A stretch of 64,000 nucleotides of DNA from Bacteroidia bacterium. Lineage in GTDB: Bacteria; Bacteroidota; Bacteroidia; Flavobacteriales; Flavobacteriaceae. The notes beneath the pieces were generated by a model. It saw only the letters and a program-made list of their open reading frames with translations, ran no database searches and was not told where the DNA came from. The stretch covers positions 248,001-312,000 of the forward strand of contig JAUIMB010000003.1 in the NCBI GenBank assembly GCA_030432635.1. The letters are read 5' to 3'. Position numbers and translations under genes: made by a program. Of the stretch, positions 1 through 11,233 are shown piece by piece (the stretch's first letter is position 1; each line of letters starts with the position of its first letter).

Positions 1-381
1 TATGCCATCAACAAGTTTAGTAAACAGTTCGGAGAAAATGGAGCGTTCAGATTAGTCACATCTAGTGAAATGAGCAATCCAAATGATAACCCAAAAGAAG
101 GATTGTTTTCCCATACCGATGATTATGTGAGGTTATCTGAAGTAACCAGACACCATCCTTCCATTCAGGAAATAGATATTGAAGACAAAGCGCATTATGA
201 TAGCTTAATTGAAATGACCAATTCTGATGAAGACATGATTCCGCTCTTCATTAAGGATGATGATGGCGAATTGCACATTATTTCTTCCTATAGCACAGAC
301 ATTGATGACCTTGGAGAACACTGTAAATTGGTGTACTTAGGAAAACCTTTTGATGTTGAAGAGGTGACACCTGAAGACTAA
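1..381 (+). CDS. C-terminal fragment of a membrane transport protein, possibly a cation:proton antiporter cytoplasmic tail (5' truncated by window edge)
   Basis: Reading frame is open from base 1 (YAINKFSKQFGENGAFRLVTSSEMSNPNDN...) through the 70..381 ORF, so ATG70 is probably internal. The acidic cytosolic tail resembles antiporter C-termini. Confidence 0.5.
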   Translation, partial: YAINKFSKQFGENGAFRLVTSSEMSNPNDNPKEGLFSHTDDYVRLSEVTRHHPSIQEIDIEDKAHYDSLIEMTNSDEDMIPLFIKDDDGELHIISSYSTDIDDLGEHCKLVYLGKPFDVEEVTPED

Positions 382-473
382 AATGCGGTAAACCCTCACT
401 TTACAAATTGAAAGCAAGGGTTCCCCACAAATTATGATTAGTATAATTAACCATAAATCTTAAAGTAATGAAG

Positions 474-1403
474 TTATCTGTTTCCGCTGGTCTCAGGGCA
501 ACCATTGTTTTCTGAAGAGCCAGAGGTATTTGGACAGTCATCTTCTTTATCAGGAACACCATCACTATCACTGTCTGGACACCCATTGAACATCTCTAAA
601 CCAGCCTGTTCTGGGCACTCATCATCTTTATCATATATTCCGTCTCCATCAGTGTCTTTGCCTCCAAATTTTAGATCGTGACCCAAATTCCATCTAACTG
701 TAGCCGAAACCATATTGCCTTTATTAAGGCCAATCCAGGTTTGATCGTCTTTGAACTTAGTTCCTCCCGCTTCAAAAGTCTCCTGAACCCAAGACGCAAT
801 AGGAACAGAGATGCCCACATCCAGTTTATCATTAATCTCATAATTTGCGCCTATCTTTAGAGTAGCGGCAATTTCTGAGTAATCTTCTTTGACGTTAAAG
901 TTTTCTACTGTTCCAAACCCATAGTTCACATCAAGTCCATAAGTAAGATCTAAACTACCGGTTTTGTTAATCCTGTCAAAGTAATTATAACCCACGCCAA
1001 CACGAGTTATACCAGATTTGCGATTATCGTTATTTTGCCAGCTTTGGCTCCCGAAAGCCCTTAGGTAACTTGCGCCATTATAATTGTCTCTAGAGATTCG
1101 GTGATTGTAACCGGCACCAATACAATAAGATGTTTCATCATTATTATTGGCGAAATTAAGACCTACACCTCCGTCAACTTCTACAAATCCGCTTGGATAA
1201 AACGCAAGATCATTAATACTTCTTCTGTAGTCCTCTAGAATCATTTCTTCTATTCTATCAAAATCAGGAGTCCCGTCAGGTTTAACAGGAATTGGCTTTG
1301 TTCCAAATTCGGCATCAAATAGAGCTGCACAACCAAAGTTGAGCGATAATAGAATGATACATACCAAGGCATATACCACTCGTAAAAGAGTTTTGGTTTT
1401 CAT
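474..1403 (-). CDS. Lipoprotein-signal outer-membrane barrel-like protein with two thrombospondin type-3 repeats and no OmpA domain
   Basis: Lipobox-like [20 protein letters not shown]...[15 protein letters not shown] repeats; ORF ends right after the second repeat. Confidence 0.75.
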   Translation of the reverse strand: MKTKTLLRVVYALVCIILLSLNFGCAALFDAEFGTKPIPVKPDGTPDFDRIEEMILEDYRRSINDLAFYPSGFVEVDGGVGLNFANNNDETSYCIGAGYNHRISRDNYNGASYLRAFGSQSWQNNDNRKSGITRVGVGYNYFDRINKTGSLDLTYGLDVNYGFGTVENFNVKEDYSEIAATLKIGANYEINDKLDVGISVPIASWVQETFEAGGTKFKDDQTWIGLNKGNMVSATVRWNLGHDLKFGGKDTDGDGIYDKDDECPEQAGLEMFNGCPDSDSDGVPDKEDDCPNTSGSSENNGCPETSGNR

Positions 1404-1428
1404 AATATGTGGTTTTTAGAATTAAATT

Positions 1429-2196
1429 TTAGCGTTGCTTCGAATCTGGGAGTATAAATACTAACGAAAGCAACAATAAATTGGCTTTGTTGAACAAACC
1501 AAAGGTTTGGTTATCCTTTACTTTAATACCATTTGAATCGGTAGTTTGTTGTTGATAGGTGAGTACATTTGTTTGCACCATCATTGACCATTGGGACGTC
1601 AACAAGATGTGAAGACCGACCATCACACCTAATGACAGTCTTGCGAAATTATTTCTAAAGCCATCATTGTATTTGTTTTTTCCGAAAGCATAATTCGCAA
1701 AAAAGCCATATTGAGCTCTTACTTGACTAAATTGTTTGGCTAATACAGAAAACATTAAAGCTTTTAAGGCAATATCAATTGCTCCAAATGTTATGAACTC
1801 GGCGTTCGTATAGTTATAGCCGACTCCTAGAGACCCAAACAGGGCTTTGTTTCCCAAGGTTGCCATTTTTAAGTAGTAGGCTGCATGTATACACCATAAG
1901 GTTTCTCCAGGTGAAAACCCAAAGCCAGCTCCAAAAGCAATCATATTCAAAGCAAAGGCAATAGGGTCGTTTTGAGCCTCGTAAGCGGTGATACTTTTTG
2001 GAGATAAGGTGTTGTCATACTGAAACTCTTCATCTACACTAATCTCGTAGGTTTTTAAATCGACTGCTGAAGGCAAGATTTCAATTGATGTCATTTCGAG
2101 GGATGGCTCATCGAAAATGTTTTGGGCCATAATTGGGGCTTTTGTTCCTATGAGACATAGGAAAAATACGGTTGAAATTAATTGTGTTGTTTTCAT
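1429..2196 (-). CDS. Hypothetical exported protein
   Basis: Signal peptide-like N-terminus; 25 bp gap to the next co-oriented gene. Confidence 0.6.
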   Translation of the reverse strand: MKTTQLISTVFFLCLIGTKAPIMAQNIFDEPSLEMTSIEILPSAVDLKTYEISVDEEFQYDNTLSPKSITAYEAQNDPIAFALNMIAFGAGFGFSPGETLWCIHAAYYLKMATLGNKALFGSLGVGYNYTNAEFITFGAIDIALKALMFSVLAKQFSQVRAQYGFFANYAFGKNKYNDGFRNNFARLSLGVMVGLHILLTSQWSMMVQTNVLTYQQQTTDSNGIKVKDNQTFGLFNKANLLLLSLVFILPDSKQR

Positions 2197-2298
2197 AATA
2201 TGTGGTTTTTTGGTTGTAAATAAAGTTAACCGATAGAAAGGTTCGGTACTTTAAAATGTGATGACTAACACAAAAAACAACATGTTCAACACGAGGGA

Positions 2299-3852
2299 CT
2301 AAGCTAAGTTTGACTTGTAAGTTCTTGAAAGCGGAATTTCAACATTGGATTTCAGAAATAAAGATTTGCTATTTTGCGCATCGATGAAATTTTTGTTGAT
2401 GACGTACGAACGATGCACACGAACAAAGTTTGGTGGTAAATCGTTAAGGATGTCCTTTAATTTATTTCGGTCAAGAACTGTTTTGTCATCGGTTACAAAT
2501 TCTAGATAATTTCCGTCAGATTTTATGTACATCAGTTGATCCAAATACACCTTTGTTTTGTTATTCAACACAAGGGCGAGCTGCTCCACTTTCTTTGAAA
2601 TTTCCACTTTCTCAAGTTCTACTTGTTTAATGCGTTTTTGAGAGTTTAAGAAACGCTTACCCAAGAAAACTGAAGTGAGCACTGCAAATAATGCAATGAT
2701 AGACCATCGCCAAATGTTACTTTGCTTTTGAGCGATTAATTGCTCTTGCTCTTGATAGAGTTGACGCAACTGTTCGAGTTCCTTTTCTTGATTTTTATTC
2801 CTGAACTGCGCAGTTATTTTAGCAATATTTCCGTGCTCTGTTATTTTATCGATAGAATCATTAAATCGATTTCTGGTTAAGGCTGCCTCTAAAGCCTTGT
2901 TATAATCTTTAAGGTTTTTATAACCCTTGATGAGGTAGTCATACATTTCTATTTTAAGCTCTTCCTTGTTGGTCATGGAAATGGCTTTTTTTAAACTTTC
3001 AATACCATCTTCCGATTTCCCATGTTCAATTTGAGCTTTGCCAAGAAGAAAATAGGTAAAGTCTATATTTTGAGTGAACTTTGAGTTCGTTTTGGACTCG
3101 ATTGATTGTTTTGCAGCCTCTATGGCTAGGGCATAATTGGTAGCATCAATATAGTTTTCACTTAAATCGTGATAGATGATAGATGCCAACCGAGACTGAT
3201 TCTTATGCTCAATTCCGTTCAAGGCCTTGAGCGCAGCATCTATATGTTTCTTATTTGATGATTGTTTATCATCATCAAGACCTTTGTGTATGTTTTCGAC
3301 ATTTTTATCTTTACTTAGTTTGCTGAAATACATAGACCGATCAAAGAAATAGTCGGACTGGTCAACCATTTCCTTGTTTCGATATATAATTCCGATATTG
3401 AGATGAACCCTAGACAGTTGACGATAATGATTAACGATTTCAAAGGTTTCCAAGGCTTTAAAATAATACTCTAGAGCCCTATCATCATCTTCCTTCAAAC
3501 TGTGTATAACACCTAGATTGTTGTAAGACACACCTAGGTCTTCTGCTTTCAGTTTGGATTTATGGTCTAGATTAAATTGCAATAAGGCCACGGCATCATC
3601 GGTTTTCTTTTGGGATAATAAATATGTGGACTTATAGCCAATGGCTTTAGCTATTTTCTGTGTGTCTTGCGTTTTTTCCGCTTGGTCATACGCTATAGAT
3701 GAATAATAAACAGCACTATCTATATTGGTTTGATAAAAGCTTTGAGCTTTATTTAAAAGTGAATCTATTTCTCGCTTTGCAGTGACTTGAGCAAAACTGA
3801 AATAAGAGACTAATAGCAAAGAAAATCGTATGAAGTTTCCCCAATTCCTCAT
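2299..3852 (-). CDS. TPR-repeat membrane protein with C-terminal LytTR DNA-binding domain
   Basis: Signal peptide, TPR-like repeats, TM segment (IWRWSIIALFAVLTSVFLG), C-terminal LytTR motif (YIKSDGNYLEFVT...FVRVHRSYVINKNFI). Confidence 0.85.
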   Translation of the reverse strand: MRNWGNFIRFSLLLVSYFSFAQVTAKREIDSLLNKAQSFYQTNIDSAVYYSSIAYDQAEKTQDTQKIAKAIGYKSTYLLSQKKTDDAVALLQFNLDHKSKLKAEDLGVSYNNLGVIHSLKEDDDRALEYYFKALETFEIVNHYRQLSRVHLNIGIIYRNKEMVDQSDYFFDRSMYFSKLSKDKNVENIHKGLDDDKQSSNKKHIDAALKALNGIEHKNQSRLASIIYHDLSENYIDATNYALAIEAAKQSIESKTNSKFTQNIDFTYFLLGKAQIEHGKSEDGIESLKKAISMTNKEELKIEMYDYLIKGYKNLKDYNKALEAALTRNRFNDSIDKITEHGNIAKITAQFRNKNQEKELEQLRQLYQEQEQLIAQKQSNIWRWSIIALFAVLTSVFLGKRFLNSQKRIKQVELEKVEISKKVEQLALVLNNKTKVYLDQLMYIKSDGNYLEFVTDDKTVLDRNKLKDILNDLPPNFVRVHRSYVINKNFIDAQNSKSLFLKSNVEIPLSRTYKSNLA

Positions 3853-3863
3853 ACTTAAAAGTA

Positions 3864-3893
3864 CAAAAAAACCGAAAGCTTAACCTTCGGTTT
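3864..3893 (-). terminator. Intrinsic terminator downstream of lepA
   Basis: AAACCGAA(g)...CTTCGGTTT hairpin with T-tract on the minus strand. Confidence 0.7.
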
Positions 3894-3917
3894 ATATATA
3901 AAGTTATAACTGTAAGA

Positions 3918-5714
3918 TTAATCGTTCAATTTCAATACTGCCATAAACGCCTGTTGTGGGATTTCAACATTACCAACCTGACGCATACGTTTCTTTCCTT
4001 TTTTCTGCTTCTCCAGTAATTTTCGCTTACGGGAAATATCGCCTCCATAACATTTTGCCGTAACGTCTTTACGCAAGGCTTTTATGGTTTCCCTTGCTAT
4101 GATTTTTGAGCCTATAGCTGCTTGAATCGGAATATCAAACTGTTGTCTAGGTATAAGTTCCTTTAACTTTTCACACATCTTCTTACCAATTTGATAAGCA
4201 TTATCTGCATGAATCAAGGCAGAAAGCGCATCAACCGTTTGGGCATTTAATAAAATATCTACACGAACTAGTTTCGATGCACGCATTCCGATTGGAGAAT
4301 AATCAAAGGAGGCATAGCCTTTAGAAACGGTTTTTAACCTATCATAAAAATCAAAGACGATTTCAGCCAAAGGCATATCAAAATTAAGTTCGACTCGTTC
4401 GGTCGTTAAATAGGTTTGATTGGTTATGACACCTCGTTTTTCGATGCACAGAGACATGACATTACCTACAAAATCTGCCTTTGTAATGATGGTTGCTTTT
4501 ATAAAAGGTTCTTCAACGCGATTAAGGGTTGAAGGTTCTGGTAAATCTGAAGGATTGTTTACGATCACAACCTCGTCAGGATTTTTATTGGTGAAGGCAT
4601 GGTACGATACATTTGGAACCGTAGTAATAACAGTCATATCAAACTCTCGCTCAAGACGTTCTTGAATAATTTCCATGTGAAGCATTCCCAAAAAACCACA
4701 TCGGAACCCAAATCCTAACGCAGCAGAACTCTCAGGAGTGAACACTAAAGAGGCATCATTGAGTTGTAGTTTTTCCATCGACGCACGAAGCTCTTCATAG
4801 TCTTCGGTATCAACAGGATAAATACCAGCAAACACCATAGGTTTTACATCTTCAAAGCCTTCAATGGCATTGGTGGTTGGATTTTTGGCATCTGTTATTG
4901 TATCTCCGACTTTTACTTCCTTGGCTTCCTTGATTCCCGTAATTACATACCCTACATCTCCAGCTTTAATTTCTTGCCTTGGGAATTGCTTCAATTTAAG
5001 GGTTCCAACTTCGTCTGCGCCATAGGTTTTTCCGGTAGCAATAAACTTGATTTGTTGGTTCTTTTTGATAGAACCATTAATAACCCTAAAATAGGTTTCG
5101 ACACCTCGAAATGGATTATAAACTGAATCAAAAATAAGTGCCTGAAGCGGTTCATCAATATTTCCTGTAGGAGCTGGAATACGTTCTATAATAGCTTTAA
5201 GGATATTATCTACACCAAAGCCTGTCTTTCCACTAGCATGAATTACTTCTTCGGGATCACAACCTAGTAAATCGACAATATCATCGGTTACTTCCTCCGG
5301 ATTGGCACTTGGTAAATCAACCTTGTTCAATACAGGAATAATTTCCAAATCATTTTCAAGTGCTAAATATAAATTGGAAATCGTTTGCGCCTGAATGCTT
5401 TGTGCTGCATCAACAATGAGTAATGCTCCTTCACAAGCGGCAATCGAACGAGACACTTCATATGAGAAGTCTACGTGACCAGGTGTATCAATCAAATTAA
5501 GAATATAGTCTTGGCCTTCAAAACTGTATTCCATTTGAATCGCATGCGACTTAATTGTGATACCACGCTCACGCTCTAAATCCATATTATCCAAAAGCTG
5601 ATCTTGTTTTTCACGAGCCGTTACTGCACCAGTGTAATCCAATAACCGATCTGCAAGTGTACTTTTTCCATGGTCGATATGCGCAATGATGCAAAAATTT
5701 CTAATGTGCTTCAT
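3918..5714 (-). CDS. lepA: Elongation factor 4 (LepA)
   Basis: [25 protein letters not shown]...; G motifs; full-length match to the LepA family. The 5786 ORF start is a 24-codon upstream extension. Confidence 0.96.
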   Translation of the reverse strand: MKHIRNFCIIAHIDHGKSTLADRLLDYTGAVTAREKQDQLLDNMDLERERGITIKSHAIQMEYSFEGQDYILNLIDTPGHVDFSYEVSRSIAACEGALLIVDAAQSIQAQTISNLYLALENDLEIIPVLNKVDLPSANPEEVTDDIVDLLGCDPEEVIHASGKTGFGVDNILKAIIERIPAPTGNIDEPLQALIFDSVYNPFRGVETYFRVINGSIKKNQQIKFIATGKTYGADEVGTLKLKQFPRQEIKAGDVGYVITGIKEAKEVKVGDTITDAKNPTTNAIEGFEDVKPMVFAGIYPVDTEDYEELRASMEKLQLNDASLVFTPESSAALGFGFRCGFLGMLHMEIIQERLEREFDMTVITTVPNVSYHAFTNKNPDEVVIVNNPSDLPEPSTLNRVEEPFIKATIITKADFVGNVMSLCIEKRGVITNQTYLTTERVELNFDMPLAEIVFDFYDRLKTVSKGYASFDYSPIGMRASKLVRVDILLNAQTVDALSALIHADNAYQIGKKMCEKLKELIPRQQFDIPIQAAIGSKIIARETIKALRKDVTAKCYGGDISRKRKLLEKQKKGKKRMRQVGNVEIPQQAFMAVLKLND

Positions 5715-5741
5715 AATACTGAATCCTCTCAACAAAGTTTG

Positions 5742-5749
5742 CAAATATA
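5742..5749 (-). promoter_or_regulatory. Putative Bacteroidota -7 box (TATATTTG) for lepA
   Basis: Matches TAnnTTTG; located 28 nt upstream of the ATG at 5714. Confidence 0.45.
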
Positions 5750-5864
5750 ATTGAATTATTACGCATTCGTTCGGATAATAAGTCACAAAAGAAAAAGAAG
5801 TGTGGAAAAACCGTAGAGGGATTTTAAAAACAAATGTTATCTTGCATGTTAAAACAATGTTAAT

Positions 5865-8279
5865 TTGAAATCCCTAATTGTCGCTACCATAGTATTGATA
5901 TGCTCTTTTTTTGGGTATAGCCAAGAGCTTTCAGTATCTGGTACTGTTACTGATATTGAAGGTGTTCCTGTAGAATTCGCGACCATTGTTGTCTATGATG
6001 CAGAGGAAGAAACGGTACTAAAAGGAACGTCTACCGACGATAAGGGTTTTTTTATTGTCAATACACTCGCAGCAGATACTTATATAATAAAAATTAGTTT
6101 TATAGGCTACACATCGTTTGATCAAAAAATAGTATTGACAGGAGACTTGGACTTGAAAACAATTCAGCTCGCTGAGGATACAGAACACTTGGATGAGGTG
6201 AACATCATTGTAAAAAAACCAACACTCGAACGACAGGCAGACCGACTTGTCTTTAATGTAGAGAACACAGCTTTAATAGAGGGGAATATGTTGCAGGTGT
6301 TGAAAAACACGCCAAGCGTACTGGTTATTGGAGATGTGATTACAGTTAAAAATTCTAACCCAACCGTTTATATCAATAACCGAAAAGTACACTTATCTCC
6401 TAGCGATTTAACCCAACTACTAGAAGGGTCTTCGGCTAATGCTATAAAATCGATTGAGGTGATAACGAATCCTTCCTCAAGATATGATGCAGAAAGTGGA
6501 GTCGTCCTTAACATCGTGATGAGTAAAAATATAGCAACAGGTTATCGAGGTAGTATTTACAGCAATTATACACAAGCCGTTTTTCCTCGATACAATATTG
6601 GGACGAGTCATTTCTTAAAGAAAAAGAATGTCAGTTTCAATGTGAATTATAACTATGCGAAGAATAAAATTAATAGGGAAGGAGATGATACCGTCAATTT
6701 TTTGAATAACATGAACGAAGTCGAAGAAAGTTGGCGTTCCTTAACCGATAGAAACACCTGGACAGAAACCCATAACCTGAATGCAAACGTCGACTATTTT
6801 ATTAATGACAACAACACCTTAAGCGTATCGACCAACTCGCTATTGGTACCTTATTTTAAGTACAAAATCAATAACAACACAATCATCTCTGATAACAATG
6901 GTGATTTCTTGGAACGGTTCACGGCAAATAATTTGATTAGGGACACAAAGTATAATTTAGGGTTTGATCTTGATTATAACCATGATTTTAGAAAAGGACG
7001 TTTAGGGGTCAATGCACATTATACCACTTACAATTATGAACGTAGCCAAAGTGTTGAAAGCCAATTTTTTGATACTAATGATGTATTTCAAAACCGTTCA
7101 GCATTTAACACAGATGCTAATCAAGATACACAGATCATAGCAGCAAAAGCCGATTATAGCTTACCCATCGGAGAACATGCTAACATTGAAACAGGCGTAA
7201 AGTTTTCGGTAATACATACGGAAAGTGATCTATCGCAATTTGATGTGGACATTAACACAGGAGTCGAAACCCTTGACTTGTTAAATTCGGATGCCTTTGA
7301 TTATGACGAACGGATATACGCAGGCTATCTTAATTATGCCTATAGTGACAACAAATTTGATGTCAATGTTGGTTTACGTGTCGAGCAAACCGATTTGGAT
7401 GGAATGTCTCCATTGACCAACATCAGTAATTCCCAGAACTATCTAGAGCTATTTCCAAATGCTAGCCTGCAGTACAATATATCAGATGGCTATAATGTAT
7501 ACGCCAATTATAAGCGCAGTATTACAAGACCTAGTTATGCCGATTTGAATCCGTTTCGTTTTTTCCTTAATGATAATTATGTCGTTTCTGGAAATCCGAA
7601 TTTGGTGCCAACATTCTTGGATCATTATGTTATTGGTACAACACTTTTTGATATGTTCACATTCGAAGCCTATTATCAAAATTTAGATGGTGCCATTTCT
7701 GAAATTCCAAGACAGAACAACGACATTAACGAAATAGAGTACATAAGCGTAAATTTTGATAAAACTGTCGAATATGGCTTTGACTTCATTCTAAATTATG
7801 GTGTTTCAAAAAGGTGGTCCCTCTATGCCGTGACCTCATTTTACAATTTTAATGAGGAAGCCGATTTTGGACAAGGCTTTGTGTCTCAAAGCCAATGGTC
7901 CAATTATTCGGCACTACAGAATGACTTTACGTTTTTAAAGGATGATAGTTTGAATGCTTCATTGGCCATAACTTATATAAGTAGAGACCTTCAAGGGTTT
8001 CAACTGGTAGAAGGGCGTGTGTTCTCCGAACTTTCAATATCAAAAACCATTCTTAACAAGAAAGGAATTATCTCACTGTCGGCCAGTGATTTGTTTAACA
8101 TGCAAGATCCAGAGTCGAGTGTTCGATACCAAAATCAATTTAGTACAGGGCTTTCAGATAACGATACGCGCTATGTAAAGCTAGGATTCCGCTATAAATT
8201 TGGAAATACGAAACTAGACACCAATGCTAGAGATATAAATCTAGAAGAACGCGACCGTTTAAACCAAAAAGACAACTAG
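5865..8279 (+). CDS. TonB-dependent receptor / outer-membrane beta-barrel family protein
   Basis: N-terminal carboxypeptidase-regulatory-like domain ([19 protein letters not shown]), plug, large beta-barrel with terminal aromatic strands; TTG start. Confidence 0.88.
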   Translation: MKSLIVATIVLICSFFGYSQELSVSGTVTDIEGVPVEFATIVVYDAEEETVLKGTSTDDKGFFIVNTLAADTYIIKISFIGYTSFDQKIVLTGDLDLKTIQLAEDTEHLDEVNIIVKKPTLERQADRLVFNVENTALIEGNMLQVLKNTPSVLVIGDVITVKNSNPTVYINNRKVHLSPSDLTQLLEGSSANAIKSIEVITNPSSRYDAESGVVLNIVMSKNIATGYRGSIYSNYTQAVFPRYNIGTSHFLKKKNVSFNVNYNYAKNKINREGDDTVNFLNNMNEVEESWRSLTDRNTWTETHNLNANVDYFINDNNTLSVSTNSLLVPYFKYKINNNTIISDNNGDFLERFTANNLIRDTKYNLGFDLDYNHDFRKGRLGVNAHYTTYNYERSQSVESQFFDTNDVFQNRSAFNTDANQDTQIIAAKADYSLPIGEHANIETGVKFSVIHTESDLSQFDVDINTGVETLDLLNSDAFDYDERIYAGYLNYAYSDNKFDVNVGLRVEQTDLDGMSPLTNISNSQNYLELFPNASLQYNISDGYNVYANYKRSITRPSYADLNPFRFFLNDNYVVSGNPNLVPTFLDHYVIGTTLFDMFTFEAYYQNLDGAISEIPRQNNDINEIEYISVNFDKTVEYGFDFILNYGVSKRWSLYAVTSFYNFNEEADFGQGFVSQSQWSNYSALQNDFTFLKDDSLNASLAITYISRDLQGFQLVEGRVFSELSISKTILNKKGIISLSASDLFNMQDPESSVRYQNQFSTGLSDNDTRYVKLGFRYKFGNTKLDTNARDINLEERDRLNQKDN

Positions 8280-9382
8280 TCTTGCCATTCTGCAATAAAT
8301 AAATTCGTATCGCGTCCACCACCATTATTTCGGTTTGATGAAAACGCTAAATACTTTCCATCGTTTGAAAACACAGGAAATGCATCAAAGGTTTTGCTGT
8401 GAGTGACACGCTCTAAATTTTTGCCGTCGATATCGATGAGGTAAAGATTAAAAGGAAATCCGCGTTCTGCCTCAAAATTTGAAGAAAACAATACCTTTTG
8501 ACCCGAAGGATGAAAAAACGGACTCCAATTGGCATTGCCCAAATCGGTCAATTGACGCAAATCGCTGCCATCGGCATTGCAGATGTACAATTCCATTTCG
8601 GTTGGCTCAACCAAGCCCTCAGCCAACAATGCTTTGTATTCCTTGATTTCCTCTTCTGTTTTAGGACGAGACGATCGGAAGATCAACTTTGTCCCATCAG
8701 GCGAAAAGAAAGCGCCTCCATCATATCCCAATTCATTAGTGATTTGTTTGACATCACTTCCGTCAATATTCATGGTGTATAATTCTAAATCGCCACTTCT
8801 CGTAGATGTAAATACAATTTTATCTCCTTTGGGAGAAACTGTTGGTTCGGCATCATAACCAATTTCATGGGTTAATTGTTTTACGATATTGCCTTCAAGA
8901 TCAGCGACGAAAATATCATAACTATCATAAATTGGCCAGATGTATTTTCCGTTTTTACGCAATGGTGTTTCAGGACATTCGTCTTGTTTAAGATGTGTTG
9001 AGGCATAAATAATGTGTTTGTTGTCAGGAAGAAAATATGAACACGTGGTTCGGCCTTTTCCTGTACTGACCATTGGAGGTATTTGGCCTTTAAAGGTTTC
9101 ATCTGCATTCATTAAGAACATTTGGTCACAACCAACATTCCATGCTTTGTTATTGGATTGAAAGACGAGTTGTTTATCGTCAAAGCTCCAATACGCTTCG
9201 GCATTATCGCCTCCAAAAGTGACCTGACGAATGGATTTGAAATGTTTTTCGCCAGGATAAATAAGCGAATCCTTAATGCTTTCAACGGTTTCGGTACTTT
9301 CGTTATCGTCACTTATTGATTTTACATCACTTTTACAATTAAAAAGCAATGGCACAGTTAGTAATAGAAAAGCGTATTTCAT
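8276..9382 (-). CDS. TolB-like PD40 (WD40-like) beta-propeller lipoprotein
   Basis: Lipobox LLFNC; repeated PD40 motifs (AEPTVSPKGDKIVFTSTRSGDLELYTMNIDGS). Confidence 0.85.
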   Translation of the reverse strand: MKYAFLLLTVPLLFNCKSDVKSISDDNESTETVESIKDSLIYPGEKHFKSIRQVTFGGDNAEAYWSFDDKQLVFQSNNKAWNVGCDQMFLMNADETFKGQIPPMVSTGKGRTTCSYFLPDNKHIIYASTHLKQDECPETPLRKNGKYIWPIYDSYDIFVADLEGNIVKQLTHEIGYDAEPTVSPKGDKIVFTSTRSGDLELYTMNIDGSDVKQITNELGYDGGAFFSPDGTKLIFRSSRPKTEEEIKEYKALLAEGLVEPTEMELYICNADGSDLRQLTDLGNANWSPFFHPSGQKVLFSSNFEAERGFPFNLYLIDIDGKNLERVTHSKTFDAFPVFSNDGKYLAFSSNRNNGGGRDTNLFIAEWQD

Positions 9383-9396
9383 GTCTTGATATTATG

Positions 9397-9423
9397 CTGC
9401 AAGGTTTTCAAGACCTTGTAGGT
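9397..9423. repeat. Intergenic palindromic repeat (copy A)
   Basis: CTGCAAGGTTTTCAAGACCTTGTAGGT; related to the copy at 55314-55346. Confidence 0.6.
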
Positions 9424-9441
9424 ATGATTAAATTAATTATC

Positions 9442-9449
9442 TAATTTTG
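9442..9449 (+). promoter_or_regulatory. Putative -7 box TAATTTTG
   Basis: TAnnTTTG match upstream of the M28 peptidase gene. Confidence 0.4.
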
Positions 9450-9471
9450 TGCAAAATTAAGACTTCATAAG

Positions 9472-10701
9472 ATGAAAAACATATTATTTATACTTTTTTT
9501 GGTGGTACTAATTGGATGCAAAACCGAGCCTAAAGCAGAAAGGGTAAGCCTTAAGGATGATGTTTCGTTTTTAGCTTCAGATGAGCTTGAAGGGAGACAA
9601 ACAGGAACCGATGGCGAAAAAGCGGCTGCAGATTATATAGCGTCGCGCTTTGAAAACTTAGGTTTGTCGTCAAAAGGAACATCGGGTTATTTTCAGCAAT
9701 TTTCATTCAAGCCAAAAACCGATCCACACCAGGAAGTCAATTATTCCGTTAAGGATGGAGATAGCACTATTACAGGAACCAATGTGATTGGGTTTTTAGA
9801 TAATAAAGCTGAAAACACCATAATTATTGGAGCGCATTATGACCATTTAGGGTATGGTGCCGAAGGATCACTTTACAGAGGTGAAACGAAAGAAATTCAC
9901 AATGGTGCAGATGACAATGCAAGTGGTGTAGCAGTGTTGTTAAGCTTAGCCACAAAATTGAAGGGAAGTAATCCTGGGAACAATTATTTGTTCATGGCAT
10001 TTTCAGGTGAGGAAATGGGACTTTTAGGGTCAAATTATTTTACAAAAAACCCAACAATCGATTTATCGAAAGCAAATTATATGATTAATATGGACATGGT
10101 TGGTCGCCTCAAACAGGATAGTACTCTAGCCGTTTATGGTGTTGGCACTTCACCAATTTTAAAGCAAATTGTCAAGGCGAACAACTCCAAATTTAAAATC
10201 ATTGAAAACGAATCTGGTGTTGGCCCAAGTGATCATACTTCATTTTATAACAGTGATATTCCAGTGCTTCACTTTTTTACAGGACAGCACGATGATTATC
10301 ATAAACCTGGAGATGATATAGAAAAGCTTAATTATGAAGGTATGGAAACCATATCGACTTATATTTTTGACATCATTTCAGATTTGGATGACAATGGTAA
10401 ATTACCGTTCAGAAAAACGAAAAATGAAAGTGAGGATGTGCCAAGATTTAAAGTTGGGTTAGGAGTAATACCCGATTATTTGTTTGATGGGAAGGGTATG
10501 CGAATTGATGGTGTGAGTGAAGATAAGCCTGCTCAAAAAGCCGGACTTCAAAAAGGAGATATTGTGATTAAACTTGGTGACAGTCTAGTGACAGATATGA
10601 TGAGTTATATGAGAGCACTTTCTGCATTTGATAAAGGAGACAACACTACAGTCAAGGTAAAGCGTGGTGATGTTGAGGTTGACGCTAACATAGAATTTTA
10701 A
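9472..10701 (+). CDS. M28 family metallopeptidase with C-terminal PDZ domain (lipoprotein)
   Basis: GAHYDHLG, GADDNASGVA, FSGEEMGLLGS zinc-ligand motifs; PDZ-like C-terminus. Confidence 0.92.
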   Translation: MKNILFILFLVVLIGCKTEPKAERVSLKDDVSFLASDELEGRQTGTDGEKAAADYIASRFENLGLSSKGTSGYFQQFSFKPKTDPHQEVNYSVKDGDSTITGTNVIGFLDNKAENTIIIGAHYDHLGYGAEGSLYRGETKEIHNGADDNASGVAVLLSLATKLKGSNPGNNYLFMAFSGEEMGLLGSNYFTKNPTIDLSKANYMINMDMVGRLKQDSTLAVYGVGTSPILKQIVKANNSKFKIIENESGVGPSDHTSFYNSDIPVLHFFTGQHDDYHKPGDDIEKLNYEGMETISTYIFDIISDLDDNGKLPFRKTKNESEDVPRFKVGLGVIPDYLFDGKGMRIDGVSEDKPAQKAGLQKGDIVIKLGDSLVTDMMSYMRALSAFDKGDNTTVKVKRGDVEVDANIEF

Positions 10702-10739
10702 ACTTTGCATATACAGTAACTCGAACCTCACCTCAAGCA

Positions 10740-11126
10740 ATGAAAAAAAATCGGGAATTCTTTACTAAAATCCACCTCATCATTTCCGTAATGATTGTTG
10801 TGCCTGCAGCTGTATTATATGCTTTCTTTCCTAATTGGCAATTTGATTTGTTTCCAAAAACAATGAATGAATACAGCTTCTACAAATCCATTATGGGATT
10901 GTATTTGGGCTTTTCCGTTGTTTGGATTCTTGGTGTTTTCAAAGCTTCAATGCTTAAGACTGCACTGGTTACCAATATTGTGTTTATGTTAGGTTTAGGC
11001 TTTGGAAGATTATTGAGTGTAGTTATTGATGGAACGCCTGCCTTTGTATATACCTTTGGAATGATTGCTGAAATGGGTTTGGGCTGCTATGGAATATGGG
11101 TGATTAAAACGTTTAAAATTCAATAG
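10740..11126 (+). CDS. DUF4345-like small membrane protein
   Basis: About four TM helices; resembles the DUF4345 family. Confidence 0.6.
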   Translation: MKKNREFFTKIHLIISVMIVVPAAVLYAFFPNWQFDLFPKTMNEYSFYKSIMGLYLGFSVVWILGVFKASMLKTALVTNIVFMLGLGFGRLLSVVIDGTPAFVYTFGMIAEMGLGCYGIWVIKTFKIQ

Positions 11127-11233
11127 ATTTAAATCCGTTTACAACAGATAATATTTGCCTTTAATTCAGAAATGAACCGTCAAGAGGAGTTCATTATCCA
11201 AAAAACCCTAATTTTGCCCAAAATAAGACTACG

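Noticed and set aside
401-586. 61-aa minus ORF at the end of the TSP3 lipoprotein, possible frameshifted continuation
   Set aside because: Translation shows no OmpA-like or TSP3 sequence, so it does not support a frameshift in a longer gene.
8498-8858. Two overlapping plus-strand ORFs (94 and 93 aa) opposite the PD40 lipoprotein
   Set aside because: Mutually overlapping frames antisense to a confident gene; no signal peptide or known motif.
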